DNA from: Oribacterium sp. P6A1
Lineage (GTDB): Bacteria > Bacillota > Clostridia > Lachnospirales > Lachnospiraceae
Assembly (NCBI RefSeq): GCF_000702885.1
Contig: NZ_JNKO01000012.1
Coordinates: forward strand, 1 to 64,000
DNA length: 64,000 bases
Direction of reading: 5' to 3'
Part shown: positions 25,785 through 34,038 of the stretch, one piece after another
Layout of the letters: each line of letters opens with the position of its first letter
Position numbering within the stretch: the stretch's first letter is position 1
Translations under genes and position numbers: made by a program
The notes under the pieces: model-generated
The model's input: the letters and a program-made list of their open reading frames with translations, nothing else
What the model was told of the DNA's origin: nothing
The model's database searches: none

Positions 25785-27491
25785 TTATGCCTCCTCAGAA
25801 TATTTCAAGCGTGCAGTTATTTCTCTAACTCCGGATTTTATCTTTGCATCATTGAGCCCAAACGCCTTGAATAATATTTTGCATGTGGCTGTCACTGCAT
25901 GATCAAGTCTGTAATTCCCATCAGCCTGCCGTATCATTTCTACCTTACCAAGTTCTCTCAAGGCAGCCGGAACAGAAAAATAATTCTGCTTACTCTCAGT
26001 CGCTGTCTTATAATCCTTCAGCATCCTATATAGCTTGTTTCTGATGATCAGTGCCACAAACTCTATAAAGATTTTTGCATGTAGAGATTCTGTGGAATGT
26101 ACTCTGAAACTTCTATCTCCAAGATAGGATTTGTCCTGACGGAACAGTTTTTCAGAAACGTCCCTGCCCTTATATAGTTCCAGCGCTTCTTTTGCAGTTA
26201 TGTTTTCAGATGTGATGATGACAAAATATCCGCAAAGATTTATGACCTTGTTTATTTCTTCATATTTTTCTTTTGCAAACATGAACTTCTCGTCAGGTTC
26301 ACCCTTCTTACTGTATATAAGATCAAAATATCTTTCCAGTTCCTTGCCAAGAGATATCTTCTCGTGCTCATGCTTTTTCAGAAAAGCGGACAGTTTGTCT
26401 ATACGATCTTCAAAGTTCTCTCTTTCCGCAGCTTTCTTTCGGTCACTGTAGTAAATATGGAAGTATCGTTCCTTTGTGTCCGATGGATACAGTTTTCTTT
26501 TCACGGTTATACCACTGACCTGATACTCGCGGATGTTGTTCTCCCTCCTGTTTTCAAACAGTCCCTTTCTTGAGAGAACCAGTTCATTTACAAATTTCTT
26601 CATCCCCTTGACCATTATCACAAACTGGTAGCCGCACTTGTCCATGTAGTGGATGTTCTCTTCACTGAAATATCCCCGGTCAAGTATGAAACCTATATTT
26701 TCATAGCCAAAGCCTTTAGCCTTTTCAAGCATCACCTGCAGCTGTGCCATGTCAGTTATGCTTCCAGGATAATCCTCATAGAACAGGGGCAATGAATTAT
26801 CGCAATCATATGCAACCGCGTAATTTACTATCGGCTTACCCTGGTCATCTTTTGCATGACCAAATTCTGCGATTTCAATGTCTCCTGCTTCGCAGTTCTT
26901 ATTAGTCGAATCATAGGAAATATAGATCTTCTGTAAATGGTCATGCTGCATGTTCCACCGGTTCATGAACTCAATTGCCTGAGACTGGCTTATTCCATTA
27001 ATAAAATCGCTCACTTTCGAATCACTGTATATCCTCATTGATTTAGTGAACAAAGGATGATCAAATGCATAATCAGGATAGTACTGGTTAGCGTTATTCT
27101 CCGCAATGATGCTGTATGCAGCCAGATCAAGAAAGAGACCGGAATCTTCACCTATGATACCAGCCAGCATATCATCAAGATGGTAATCTTCAGCCACCTT
27201 CTTTATTGCCAGATATGGTCCAACCTTAAGTACACCGCTTCGATCGGATATGTTCTTTGTTTCAGGGATCTCTGCATCCGGAAAATACTTAAGGTAGTTT
27301 GTATTGGGATACATCATGTCGCTGTCGCGGCTCTCGCACTTACCTATGGAAGTCAGATTCCCTACCGTATATTTCTTCTTAGGGTCATAGTGTCTCTCGT
27401 ATGTGTAATAAACGTAGGTTATACCACCGATGGTTTTCTTCGAAATCCCCTTCTCGTCTTTTGGAATCGGAACAAGCTCTTTTAAGAACAT
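25785..27491 (-). CDS. IS4/IS1634-type DDE transposase
   Basis: A 568-residue DDE transposase. The first catalytic Asp lies in ISYDSTNKN (about residue 196), the second in IGFILDRGYFSEEN (about 269), and the Glu in the Y-(2)-R-(3)-E-(6)-K signature YKGRDVSEKLFRQDK (about 438-452), with the insertion of a beta-rich domain between them as in IS4-related families. The frame is intact and full length. The gene reads from the right end of the element toward the left, with the accessory gene behind it. Confidence 0.92.
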   Translation of the reverse strand: MFLKELVPIPKDEKGISKKTIGGITYVYYTYERHYDPKKKYTVGNLTSIGKCESRDSDMMYPNTNYLKYFPDAEIPETKNISDRSGVLKVGPYLAIKKVAEDYHLDDMLAGIIGEDSGLFLDLAAYSIIAENNANQYYPDYAFDHPLFTKSMRIYSDSKVSDFINGISQSQAIEFMNRWNMQHDHLQKIYISYDSTNKNCEAGDIEIAEFGHAKDDQGKPIVNYAVAYDCDNSLPLFYEDYPGSITDMAQLQVMLEKAKGFGYENIGFILDRGYFSEENIHYMDKCGYQFVIMVKGMKKFVNELVLSRKGLFENRRENNIREYQVSGITVKRKLYPSDTKERYFHIYYSDRKKAAERENFEDRIDKLSAFLKKHEHEKISLGKELERYFDLIYSKKGEPDEKFMFAKEKYEEINKVINLCGYFVIITSENITAKEALELYKGRDVSEKLFRQDKSYLGDRSFRVHSTESLHAKIFIEFVALIIRNKLYRMLKDYKTATESKQNYFSVPAALRELGKVEMIRQADGNYRLDHAVTATCKILFKAFGLNDAKIKSGVREITARLKYSEEA

Positions 27492-27535
27492 ATCAGCCTC
27501 CTTCGCAGAGCGTTATTTAACTCTCTATAATTTTA

Positions 27536-27587
27536 CCACGGATTTGCCCCAAAATCCAGACTTTTCGGCTTAAATCCGTGGTTTTTT
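27536..27587 (+). terminator. terminator-like hairpin inside the insertion sequence right end
   Basis: CCACGGATTT (27536-27545) pairs with AAATCCGTGG (27572-27581), and the plus strand continues with TTTTTTCG. On the minus strand it sits between the right terminal repeat and the transposase start. Many insertion sequences place such a hairpin here to stop outside transcripts from driving the transposase; it could also stop plus-strand transcripts leaving the element. Confidence 0.7.
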
Positions 27588-27695
27588 CGATATTTCTTTA
27601 GCCGCGAGTTAATCTTTTAGGAAATTCACAGTTATTTAAAAATAGCTATATTATTCATTCTTCATTCATCATGTAGGCTCCCTTCCCGATTTTCT

Positions 27696-28154
27696 TTAGA
27701 GAGCAGTCGTGGCCTCGGAATAAACAATACCCTCATGTTCTGTAAACAGCTCAAGTTCTCCGATGATGTACCCGTCAGATCCCGAAGACAGACTGTAAGT
27801 ATTGCCGTCATCGCGAATGTAATATATAGATAGGTTTCCTTCGATGACCACCTGATAGTAATTGTTGTTGTGAAGAGGCGCAGAAATGATTTCCCCTGCT
27901 TCATACTGTATAAGAAATAACGGCACCTGAAGTCCTGCCATCATGTCCGCATACCGGCATGATGATAATGCTTTATCTATTCTCTCTTTGTCGTACATCT
28001 GAGCCATCAATGTCAGTAAGCGGGCAGGCATCGTATGATATATATGGTTTTCATCAAAATAAAAAGATATGGGTACCGAACAGTCCCAGGAAATAGAACG
28101 GGATCCGAAAAGAACCTTATAAAAAAAAACCGCTTTGAGCCTCTGTTTAAGCAT
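27696..28154 (-). pseudogene. truncated Crp/Fnr-like regulator fragment
   Basis: The frame encodes part of a cyclic-nucleotide-binding domain (KERIDKALSS, then QYEAGEIISAPLHNNNYYQVVIEGNLSIYY and GYIIGELELF, residues about 63-145) of the kind found in YeiL/Crp-family regulators. It stops after YSEATTAL, in the middle of the domain, so the rest of the sensor domain and the whole DNA-binding domain are missing. A neighbouring frame continues for 11 codons. The N-terminal 50 residues may not be original. The insertion sequence lies 65 bases beyond the stop, but it did not cause the break directly. Confidence 0.55.
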
Positions 28155-28200
28155 ATAAGAGAGGATACGATCCGGTAGTATATTTTTTCCGAAAAAACAT

Positions 28201-28237
28201 AAAAAAGCAGGAATGCAATTCGCATTCTTGCTTTTTT
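28201..28237. terminator. bidirectional terminator after TetR gene
   Basis: AAAAAAGCAGGAATGC (28201-28216) pairs with GCATTCTTGCTTTTTT (28222-28237), 16 pairs with one G-T, around a 5-base loop. Both strands end in a T run. It lies past the TetR gene on the minus strand and would separate it from the broken Crp-like gene. Confidence 0.85.
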
Positions 28238-28289
28238 ATTTAGAGCCTGTCATCTGACAATGTTAACTTAATGACATTGGCAAGAAGTG

Positions 28290-28319
28290 CAGCCGGCTGA
28301 GTTCTGACTGAGCCGGCTG
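28290..28319. repeat. GC-rich inverted repeat
   Basis: CAGCCGGCT (28290-28298) and AGCCGGCTG (28311-28319) are perfect inverted repeats around a 12-base loop, and each arm is itself palindromic. It lies 49 bases past the TetR-type gene and could be a regulator site or part of a processed transcript end. Confidence 0.5.
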
Positions 28320-28367
28320 ATAAATGTCATAAATCATCTTCCGCCTGTGCTTTTCAAAGACGGAGAA

Positions 28368-29021
28368 TCATTTAACCATATATTCTCTGTAAATCAGATT
28401 TCTAAGGTACTCCAGCTCTTCTGTGTCGCTGTACCCATGCTCAGGGATATAAACGAGTCCTACGGCATATCTCGTCACTGCTGCAAGCATCAGATGTAAA
28501 GTCTTGCTGAATACCATCTCCTCCGGTTCATCCGTACGGAAGCTGTGATCCTGCTCCGCCTTGATAAAGATCTGGTGAAAAGCCATCCTTAGATCCATGA
28601 TTATATCCTCATAAGGCTTCATGACATCACAGTCGATATTTTCGGACTGTATGTAGATGTTAAAAAACTGATTGAATCTGAGAAGATCTCTGTGATTCCT
28701 GTACATCGCGAGAAACGAGTCCAGATAGAATGCGAATAACTCTATCGCAGTCATCTGACTGGTATCAATGTTCGGAAGCCTTTTTCTGTTTTCTTCCCGA
28801 ACCTGCTTCCATTTCTGTGCAGCCACAGCCACTACAAGTACAGGTTTGGACTGAAAATATCGATACAGTGTCATATCCTTGTATCCGCTTGCTTTAGCAA
28901 TTTCTGACATGGTAACAGACTCAATGGTTCTTTGAGAAAACAGCTCATAACTTTTCTCAAGAAATGTATTTCTCGTTGCTTCTGTCCGAACCAGGTCCTT
29001 CTTTCTGCCGGCAACTCCCAA
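28368..29021 (-). CDS. TetR/AcrR-family transcriptional regulator
   Basis: A regulator of about 217 residues. The N-terminal helix-turn-helix is clear (SVTMSEIAKASGYKDMTLYRYFQSKP, in parts, about residues 36-60), followed by an all-helical ligand-binding domain. I prefer the TTG at 29021, which has AGAGG 6 bases upstream and gives the usual GVAGRKKDLVRTEAT start. An ATG at 29054 or a TTG at 29060 would add 11-13 residues. No ligand or target can be deduced; the nearest co-oriented gene downstream is broken. Confidence 0.85.
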   Translation of the reverse strand: MGVAGRKKDLVRTEATRNTFLEKSYELFSQRTIESVTMSEIAKASGYKDMTLYRYFQSKPVLVVAVAAQKWKQVREENRKRLPNIDTSQMTAIELFAFYLDSFLAMYRNHRDLLRFNQFFNIYIQSENIDCDVMKPYEDIIMDLRMAFHQIFIKAEQDHSFRTDEPEEMVFSKTLHLMLAAVTRYAVGLVYIPEHGYSDTEELEYLRNLIYREYMVK

Positions 29022-29082
29022 TTTAAACCTCTCTTCTCTGAAGACAGTATACATCTTCAAGTTTTTTATTTTTCTTCAGATC

Positions 29083-29123
29083 TGCTATATGCCAGATTCC
29101 TACGGAATCTGCCATCAGTCATG
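29083..29123. repeat. dispersed hairpin repeat, copy A
   Basis: The repeat starts GCTATATGC, then has a perfect 8-bp stem CAGATTCC/GGAATCTG with a 3-base loop, then GCCATCAGTCATG. It aligns with copies at 39697, 39833 and 56762 (consensus GCTATATGCCAGRTTCC then RAYCTGYC then GACTCACG). It lies about 110 bases past the cbiC stop. Unlike copies C and D, this one has A-T rather than G-C at the fourth stem pair, with both sides changed. Confidence 0.55.
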
Positions 29124-29129
29124 TGGGGC

Positions 29130-29190
29130 GTGTCATGAAGTCTATCCTCCACTTTTGTGCAGGCACAGGTGGGAGAAGACTTCATGACAC
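29130..29190. repeat. long imperfect inverted repeat downstream of cbiC
   Basis: GTGTCATGAAGTCT (29130-29143) and AGACTTCATGACAC (29177-29190) are a perfect 14-bp inverted repeat, and pairing continues inward through an imperfect CTCCAC/GTGGGAG section. Past the cbiC stop on the minus strand it has no T run. It could be a transcript-end structure, a small mobile hairpin or a regulator site. Confidence 0.65.
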
Positions 29191-29230
29191 TTAAATCATA
29201 CTAGCATTTTTGTCCGGTATTATCAATTAT

Positions 29231-30046
29231 TCATTTGATACCATAAAGCAGAGCATTCACTATGGCTGCTGCGATATTGGAGCCTCCTTTTCTCCCCCTT
29301 GCGACTATCAGAGGTATATCTACGTATTCAGGTTCATTTCTCAGCTCCCATATAAGCTCCTTAGCCTCTACCACATTGACAAAGCCAACGGGCACGGCAA
29401 TGATCCCCGCAGGTCTCAGATTTTCCTCTCTTATAAGCCTTTCCAGTTCTATCAGTGCTGTGGGAGCATTGCCGATGGCAAAGATAATGTTTGACAGTGC
29501 CTGACCGCCTCGTTTTTCTTTGCTGTATGTACAGGCTTCAGGAGTGTTCACCTGAGATCCGGAAGTCTCTGAATAACTATCCTCGCGAAGCTGTGACCGG
29601 AAGTCGTTTTTCAGAGTTTCACCGGAAAACTTTATCTTCGGAAGATGTCTGGCAAGCCTTGCGGCATGTTCCATACTTACAGTTGCTCTGGTGATGCCTC
29701 TCTTTTTTGCTTCTTTCATAATCTCCGGATCCGACATAAAACATCTCAGCTTTCCGTCGTATTTCGTCATTGCCACTTTACTGATTCCGGATTTTGCCAT
29801 CTCGGTATCTGTCACCACCGTAGCACCTGCCGAAAGGGCAGCTCTCATTCTCTCTACTGCCCGATCAGTAAAAACAAGATTCTCATAATAATCGAAATCT
29901 GCCGAAGTATGTATACATCTCTCTATCACCGGAGCCTCTTCATCCGGAAGCTTAACTCCTCTATGTGCAAGTTCCCCCCGGATGATCTCCATGCTTCTCC
30001 GCTCTATGTCCTTCGGTTCCACATGTTCAAATCTTGTTTTATTCAC
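29231..30046 (-). CDS. cbiC: cobalt-precorrin-8 methylmutase with internal insertion
   Basis: It moves the methyl group from C-11 to C-12 of precorrin-8X to give cobyrinic acid. Family motifs are all present: the catalytic His in CIHTSADFDY (46), TDTEMAKSGISK, IGNAPTAL (191), VGFVNVVEAKE (about 219) and RGRKGGSNIAAAIVNALL. Family proteins are about 210 residues; this one is 271 because residues about 138-184 are a Ser/Lys/Glu-rich insertion just before the conserved IGNAPTAL strand. GGAGG lies 9 bases before the ATG. It stands alone, 115 bases from the PatB-like gene and far from the main cob block. Confidence 0.93.
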   Translation of the reverse strand: MNKTRFEHVEPKDIERRSMEIIRGELAHRGVKLPDEEAPVIERCIHTSADFDYYENLVFTDRAVERMRAALSAGATVVTDTEMAKSGISKVAMTKYDGKLRCFMSDPEIMKEAKKRGITRATVSMEHAARLARHLPKIKFSGETLKNDFRSQLREDSYSETSGSQVNTPEACTYSKEKRGGQALSNIIFAIGNAPTALIELERLIREENLRPAGIIAVPVGFVNVVEAKELIWELRNEPEYVDIPLIVARGRKGGSNIAAAIVNALLYGIK

Positions 30047-30160
30047 GCCGTCCTCCTTACTTCGTTGCGTTTAACCTTTTTCACAGCTTCGTCAAGCATC
30101 CTGGAATACTCCGTCTCCGGAGCTTTGCCATCCATATATCGCACTCTCACAGACTATGAT

Positions 30161-31372
30161 CTAAGCATTGAAAACATACTTATCCAAGCGTTCAAAAGCT
30201 TCTTTTACTCTGGACAGGGGAAGGGCCAGATTCATTCTAAGATGACAGTTTCCATGGAACATCCTTCCATCCTGAACGGCAACTCCCACATCCCATGCCG
30301 CATGCTCTATGTCTTCGATAGTTTTCCCATGATTTTCGCACCACTTGCTGCAGTCCACAAAAAGCATATAGGTTCCCTGTGGCTTGCTGACTCTGAGTCC
30401 TTCAAAGTGCGAAGCTATATAGTCACATGCATAGTTTACATTTTCGCTGAGTACTGCCTTTAACTCATCGGCCCACTCATATCCTTCCGGCTTGTAAGCA
30501 CCTATAAGGGCATGCATGGATAAAACATTCATTTCATTGTAATGTGACAATGATGATTCTTTTTCAATCCTCTCCCTGATCCACTTGTTGTAAATGATAT
30601 GGTAACTTCCTACAAGTCCTGCAAGGTTAAAGGTCTTTGACGGTGCATAGAGTGCCACAGTACGCATCCTGGCATCCTCGGAGACAGACTGGGTCGGGAT
30701 ATGTTTATGTCCGTTCAGGATGATGTCCGACCATATTTCATCGGATATAACGAAGACATCATGTTTCCTGAACAACTCCATGGCCTTCTCTATCTCCCAC
30801 CTCTCCCATACACGGCCACACGGATTGTGAGGCGAACAGAATATAGCTGTATGGATCTTATTATCAACGATCTTTTTCTCCATATCGGAATAGTTCATTC
30901 TCCATACGCCCTCATCATCAATCTCCAACGGGCTGTGAACGATATTATAGCCATTATTCTTAAGGGATTTGGTAAATCCGATATATGTAGGACTGTTGAC
31001 TAAGACATTGTCACCCTTGGAACAGAAAACATTCATGGCACTTACAACTCCGCCAAGTACTCCGTTTTCATATCCGATTGCTTCCCTTGTGAGCCCTTTT
31101 ACATCGTTTCTTGTTTCGTGCCACTTAATGATGGAATCAAAATACTCATCTGTAGGCGCAAAATAACCAAACAACGGATGCCCGGCTCTCTCGATGATAG
31201 CCTCAGAAATGGTTGGAACTGTAGAAAAATTCATATCAGCCACCCACATCGGTATGATATCAAATCCATCCTTTGGCGATTCCGGAGCAAATCCGGGATT
31301 AGTTCCCAGACCATCAACTGCAATAGCATCTTTTCCTTTTCTATCCATTATAGAAACAAAATCATATTTCAT
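30161..31372 (-). CDS. PatB/MalY-type PLP enzyme (C-S lyase or aminotransferase)
   Basis: A 403-residue fold-type I PLP enzyme of the MalY/PatB group, which cleave cystathionine or cysteine S-conjugates or transaminate. Visible motifs are DIIPMWVADMNF (about residue 38), GYENGVLGGV, CSPHNPCGRVW (about 165), SDEIWSDI, and the PLP Lys in APSKTFNLAGLVGS (about 237). Length is normal with no insertion, unlike the cobalamin enzymes around it. The ATG at 31372 has GGAG 6 bases upstream. It precedes cbiC on the same strand, possibly in one transcript. Confidence 0.9.
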   Translation of the reverse strand: MKYDFVSIMDRKGKDAIAVDGLGTNPGFAPESPKDGFDIIPMWVADMNFSTVPTISEAIIERAGHPLFGYFAPTDEYFDSIIKWHETRNDVKGLTREAIGYENGVLGGVVSAMNVFCSKGDNVLVNSPTYIGFTKSLKNNGYNIVHSPLEIDDEGVWRMNYSDMEKKIVDNKIHTAIFCSPHNPCGRVWERWEIEKAMELFRKHDVFVISDEIWSDIILNGHKHIPTQSVSEDARMRTVALYAPSKTFNLAGLVGSYHIIYNKWIRERIEKESSLSHYNEMNVLSMHALIGAYKPEGYEWADELKAVLSENVNYACDYIASHFEGLRVSKPQGTYMLFVDCSKWCENHGKTIEDIEHAAWDVGVAVQDGRMFHGNCHLRMNLALPLSRVKEAFERLDKYVFNA

Positions 31373-31472
31373 ATAAATCTCCATTCCGCTGCTGTTTAAA
31401 GACATCATGTTGTAGTTATCAAAGACTTTTCAGCACGACTCCTTATTATCTTGTTTATTATACAATATCGTA

Positions 31473-31601
31473 GAGTTCTTCAACAGACACCATCCTGACC
31501 CCAACGATCCGGAAACAGGCGAATGTAACCATTTTGACTCCGAAGATTTCGATGGTATGTTCCGGTTCGAGAAACAGATGAAAAAAACAGCTGAATTTTA
31601 A
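31473..31601 (+). pseudogene. possible C-terminal gene remnant
   Basis: In the gap between the PatB-like and Xre genes, the plus strand has a 42-codon frame with plausible protein composition (FFNRHHPDPNDPETGECNHF, then DSEDFDGMFRFEKQMKK) that ends with TAA at 31601. The frame is closed upstream by a TAG with no start codon between. I read it as a leftover of a deleted gene; I cannot name the family. It could also be chance. Confidence 0.35.
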
Positions 31602-31763
31602 ATCCCGAGTTCAGGATATGCGTTTACTATTACAGATCCGCTCATAATAAAAGCCGCCGAACCAAACAGGACACAAAAGTCCCATTAAGTCCGACGGTTA
31701 TCCATCATTTGTATATACAATTTTACGCCCAAAAGGGCAGACTTTACCTTACTGTGCTTTATC
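31602..31763. other. intergenic tail of the Xre gene
   Basis: Nothing recognisable lies here. In particular the HipA-type kinase gene that often follows HipB-like regulators is absent directly downstream of the Xre gene. Confidence 0.4.
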
Positions 31764-31976
31764 TTAGAATTCATCCCTGCTTATTTTTCCCGGGACAGCC
31801 TCCATGCCGAACATCCTAAGCGCCTGATTTACTTTGTCCATACGAGCAGTCTCCTTACCCTGTTCCAGTTCTCTGACAAATCTTAGTCCTAATCCGGCTC
31901 TAAGTGCAAATTCTTCCTGGGTAAGCCCGGCTTTTTTTCTCTCTGTTTTAATAAATTCAGCGATAGTATTACTCAT
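31764..31976 (-). CDS. Xre/HipB-like helix-turn-helix regulator, orphan
   Basis: A 70-residue protein of the HipB/y4mF type. The helix-turn-helix is ERKKAGLTQEEFALRAGLGLRFVRELEQGKETARMDKV (in parts, residues 12-50). Such proteins usually are antitoxins or autoregulators that bind palindromic operators ahead of their own gene. Three such palindromes lie immediately upstream. The ATG at 31976 gives the standard start; an upstream ATG at 32015 lies within the first operator and is unlikely. No partner kinase (HipA) follows. Confidence 0.85.
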   Translation of the reverse strand: MSNTIAEFIKTERKKAGLTQEEFALRAGLGLRFVRELEQGKETARMDKVNQALRMFGMEAVPGKISRDEF

Positions 31977-31985
31977 AATCAAAAT

Positions 31986-32092
31986 ATATACCCTATCGGG
32001 TATCATTTCAATCAATTTTGATTATTTTGAACCCGATAGGGTATATTATCGATTATCCGTGTATCATTTATACCTTATAGGGTATAAATGAT
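31986..32092. promoter_or_regulatory. three operator palindromes upstream of the Xre gene
   Basis: ATATACCCTATCGGGT (31986-32001) and its exact reverse complement ACCCGATAGGGTATAT (32031-32046) form a 16-bp inverted repeat 29 bases apart; each arm is itself a near palindrome TACCC-N4-GGGTA. A third site has perfect 12-bp arms, ATCATTTATACC (32063-32074) and GGTATAAATGAT (32081-32092), around TTATAG. HipB-type regulators bind such half-sites. The sites cover the expected promoter of the Xre gene and reach to 23 bases from the flavoprotein stop codon. Confidence 0.75.
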
Positions 32093-32114
32093 ACAGGATT
32101 TATTATAATTCCAC

Positions 32115-33827
32115 TCACATCCCGGCATTTGCTGCGGCGCTCTCACCTGCAAGAAGTCCTGATGCATAACAGAATCCGAGACCCGAACCTCCCTGATAGT
32201 AAGGCGTGCTCCAAAGATCTGCGTCTGCGCCGCATACATAAAGGTTAGGAATAGCCCTTCCGTCGGAAGTCAGAGCCGCAAGGTTTCCGTCAGTCTTGAT
32301 TCCGCCGAGAGTAAGCCATGCGCCGACATTGTACTCTACCATATAGAAAGGACCGGTCTTTACAGGAATGAGGTATTCCTTTGGAGTATACATCTGGTCA
32401 TCCACTCCGCTTTCACAGGCTGCATTGTAAGTCTCAACAGTCTTTACGAGGTTTGGCATGTTGAAGTGCTCCGCCAGCTCCTCTACGGTGTCGGCCTTGT
32501 AAGCCCAGTTCTGGGATACCGCCTCTTCAAAATCGTCATAGATATGATCAAGAACAACTCCCTCGAAGCCAGCAAGAAGAGCCATTCCCATGTTTGCCTT
32601 TGCCCCCTCACCGAGGAAATCGATGACCGGAGTGGTGCTGATCTTATCCATAAAGGCCTGATCCACAATGGTGTAATATGTGCTCTCACGAAGAGCCTGC
32701 TCACCGCTGTACATGGTTGCCTCGCACATACGACGCTCATCCATGAAACGATCGCCTGCCCTGTTCACAAGCATCAGACCAAAATTCGGGAAATAGAAGG
32801 TGGCATTTGTTCCTCTTCCCGGAGCCCAGGAGAAGGTTGGAGTTGCCTTGAAGTTCGCAGCTCCCATTTCATTCATGGAAATGGAGAAGTTCTTACCCAT
32901 CTGAGCACCAGCATTCTGAAGCAGCCGGATGCCTTCACCGTCATTGTAAATGCTGTCCTGAGGAACCAGCTCGGCACCGCCATAGTACTTTGCAACCATC
33001 TCCTTGTTCTGGAGGAAACCGCCGGTACATACGATAACGCTCTTGGCACGGATCTTTACAGTATTTCCATCTTTATCTCCGGTGAGCACACCTACGATGG
33101 CATCACCATCCTTGAGAAGATTTGTTACCTGAGTGTTCCAGCGAAGCTCAACATTTGGTCTCACCTCAAAGATCTTCTCAAGGTACGGAACTCTCTCAAG
33201 GCCTTCAACCATATATACATGTCCGCCGCGGCTGAGCCAGTCTGTGGCTCCCATGGCAAACGGATATATCATTGGCATTCCACTGTTGATGACTATGTCT
33301 ATGGCACGTCCGCTTACCTCCAGCATATTTCTCACGAGACGGGCATTGCACTGATAGTTGGTGCCGGACATAATATGTTCAAATGCCTCCTGCTTTGTGA
33401 GATATCCATCATACTTAAGCTGCTCGCTGGACTCAATGTGCCATGCACCTGTGGTATTGACATTGTTGGTTCCTCCGAAGCCGGAAGCACGGTCAAGAGC
33501 TATTACCTTGCAGCCCTTATCTGCTGCACCTGCCGCCGCAGTTGTTCCCGCAACACCGATTCCTACTACAACTACGTCTGTTTCCTCTTCCTTTGAAGCC
33601 TCTGCCTCATCATAGAGAAGCGTCTCAAACTCTGCAGGCTTTCCCTCTGCTGCTGATTCCGGTGCCAATGATTCTGCCGGAGCCCCGGTGGCTGTCTCTT
33701 TCCCATTCTCGCTTTCCGGATGACTCTCTGCCGGAGGCACCTGAGGTCCGCAGGCAACAGTTACTCCCATAGCTGCCACCGCAGCGAGGCCTCCCTTTAT
33801 AAATGAACGACGACTGATTTCTTTCAT
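32115..33827 (-). CDS. Tat-exported FAD-dependent fumarate-reductase-like lipoprotein
   Basis: A 570-residue flavoprotein of the fumarate reductase/succinate dehydrogenase flavoprotein family. The N-terminus is a twin-arginine signal (SRRSFIKGGLAAVAAM) that ends in a lipobox-like VACG, so it is likely folded in the cytoplasm, exported and anchored. A polar linker (30-80) precedes the FAD-binding GxGxxG region (DVVVVGIGVAGTTAAAGAAD, about 85-104) and the C-terminal ADLWSTPYYQGGSGLGFCYASG flavin site in two parts. No heme-binding CXXCH is present, so its electron donor is elsewhere. In Lachnospiraceae such proteins reduce extracellular acceptors (inference). A MerR gene lies upstream. Confidence 0.87.
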   Translation of the reverse strand: MKEISRRSFIKGGLAAVAAMGVTVACGPQVPPAESHPESENGKETATGAPAESLAPESAAEGKPAEFETLLYDEAEASKEEETDVVVVGIGVAGTTAAAGAADKGCKVIALDRASGFGGTNNVNTTGAWHIESSEQLKYDGYLTKQEAFEHIMSGTNYQCNARLVRNMLEVSGRAIDIVINSGMPMIYPFAMGATDWLSRGGHVYMVEGLERVPYLEKIFEVRPNVELRWNTQVTNLLKDGDAIVGVLTGDKDGNTVKIRAKSVIVCTGGFLQNKEMVAKYYGGAELVPQDSIYNDGEGIRLLQNAGAQMGKNFSISMNEMGAANFKATPTFSWAPGRGTNATFYFPNFGLMLVNRAGDRFMDERRMCEATMYSGEQALRESTYYTIVDQAFMDKISTTPVIDFLGEGAKANMGMALLAGFEGVVLDHIYDDFEEAVSQNWAYKADTVEELAEHFNMPNLVKTVETYNAACESGVDDQMYTPKEYLIPVKTGPFYMVEYNVGAWLTLGGIKTDGNLAALTSDGRAIPNLYVCGADADLWSTPYYQGGSGLGFCYASGLLAGESAAANAGM

Positions 33828-34038
33828 GATACACTCTCCTTTTCTATAGCCGACATATTTTCGGTTTTGGCTGCGAGTTGTTCTTCATCATTACAGTTTG
33901 TTTTAATTCCTGCAGTCTGCGTTACACCGGATACGGCTTCATGAGACCTTCACCTTATTTCAGCTTATACCGGTATCAAATATGCGGCTCTCTATAATCA
34001 CTTTTACATCCATTTTAAAGTCTACAGTAACTGAAGAG

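Larger units (their letters stand above)
25519..27630 (-). mobile_element. IS4/IS1634-type insertion sequence, 2112 bp, apparently complete
   Basis: The element is bounded by 12-bp perfect terminal inverted repeats, TGTGAATTTCCT (25519-25530) and AGGAAATTCACA (27619-27630), with weaker similarity continuing inward. It is flanked by a 5-bp direct repeat GTTAT (25514-25518 and 27631-27635), the expected target-site duplication. It contains a full-length transposase gene and an 80-codon accessory frame. These intact ends and the duplication indicate a fairly recent insertion, between the symporter gene and a broken Crp-like gene. Confidence 0.9.

Noticed and set aside
32466-33596. 376-codon plus-strand frame opposite the flavoprotein
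   Set aside because: It is antisense to a well-supported flavoprotein gene; its composition is atypical and no ribosome site is seen.
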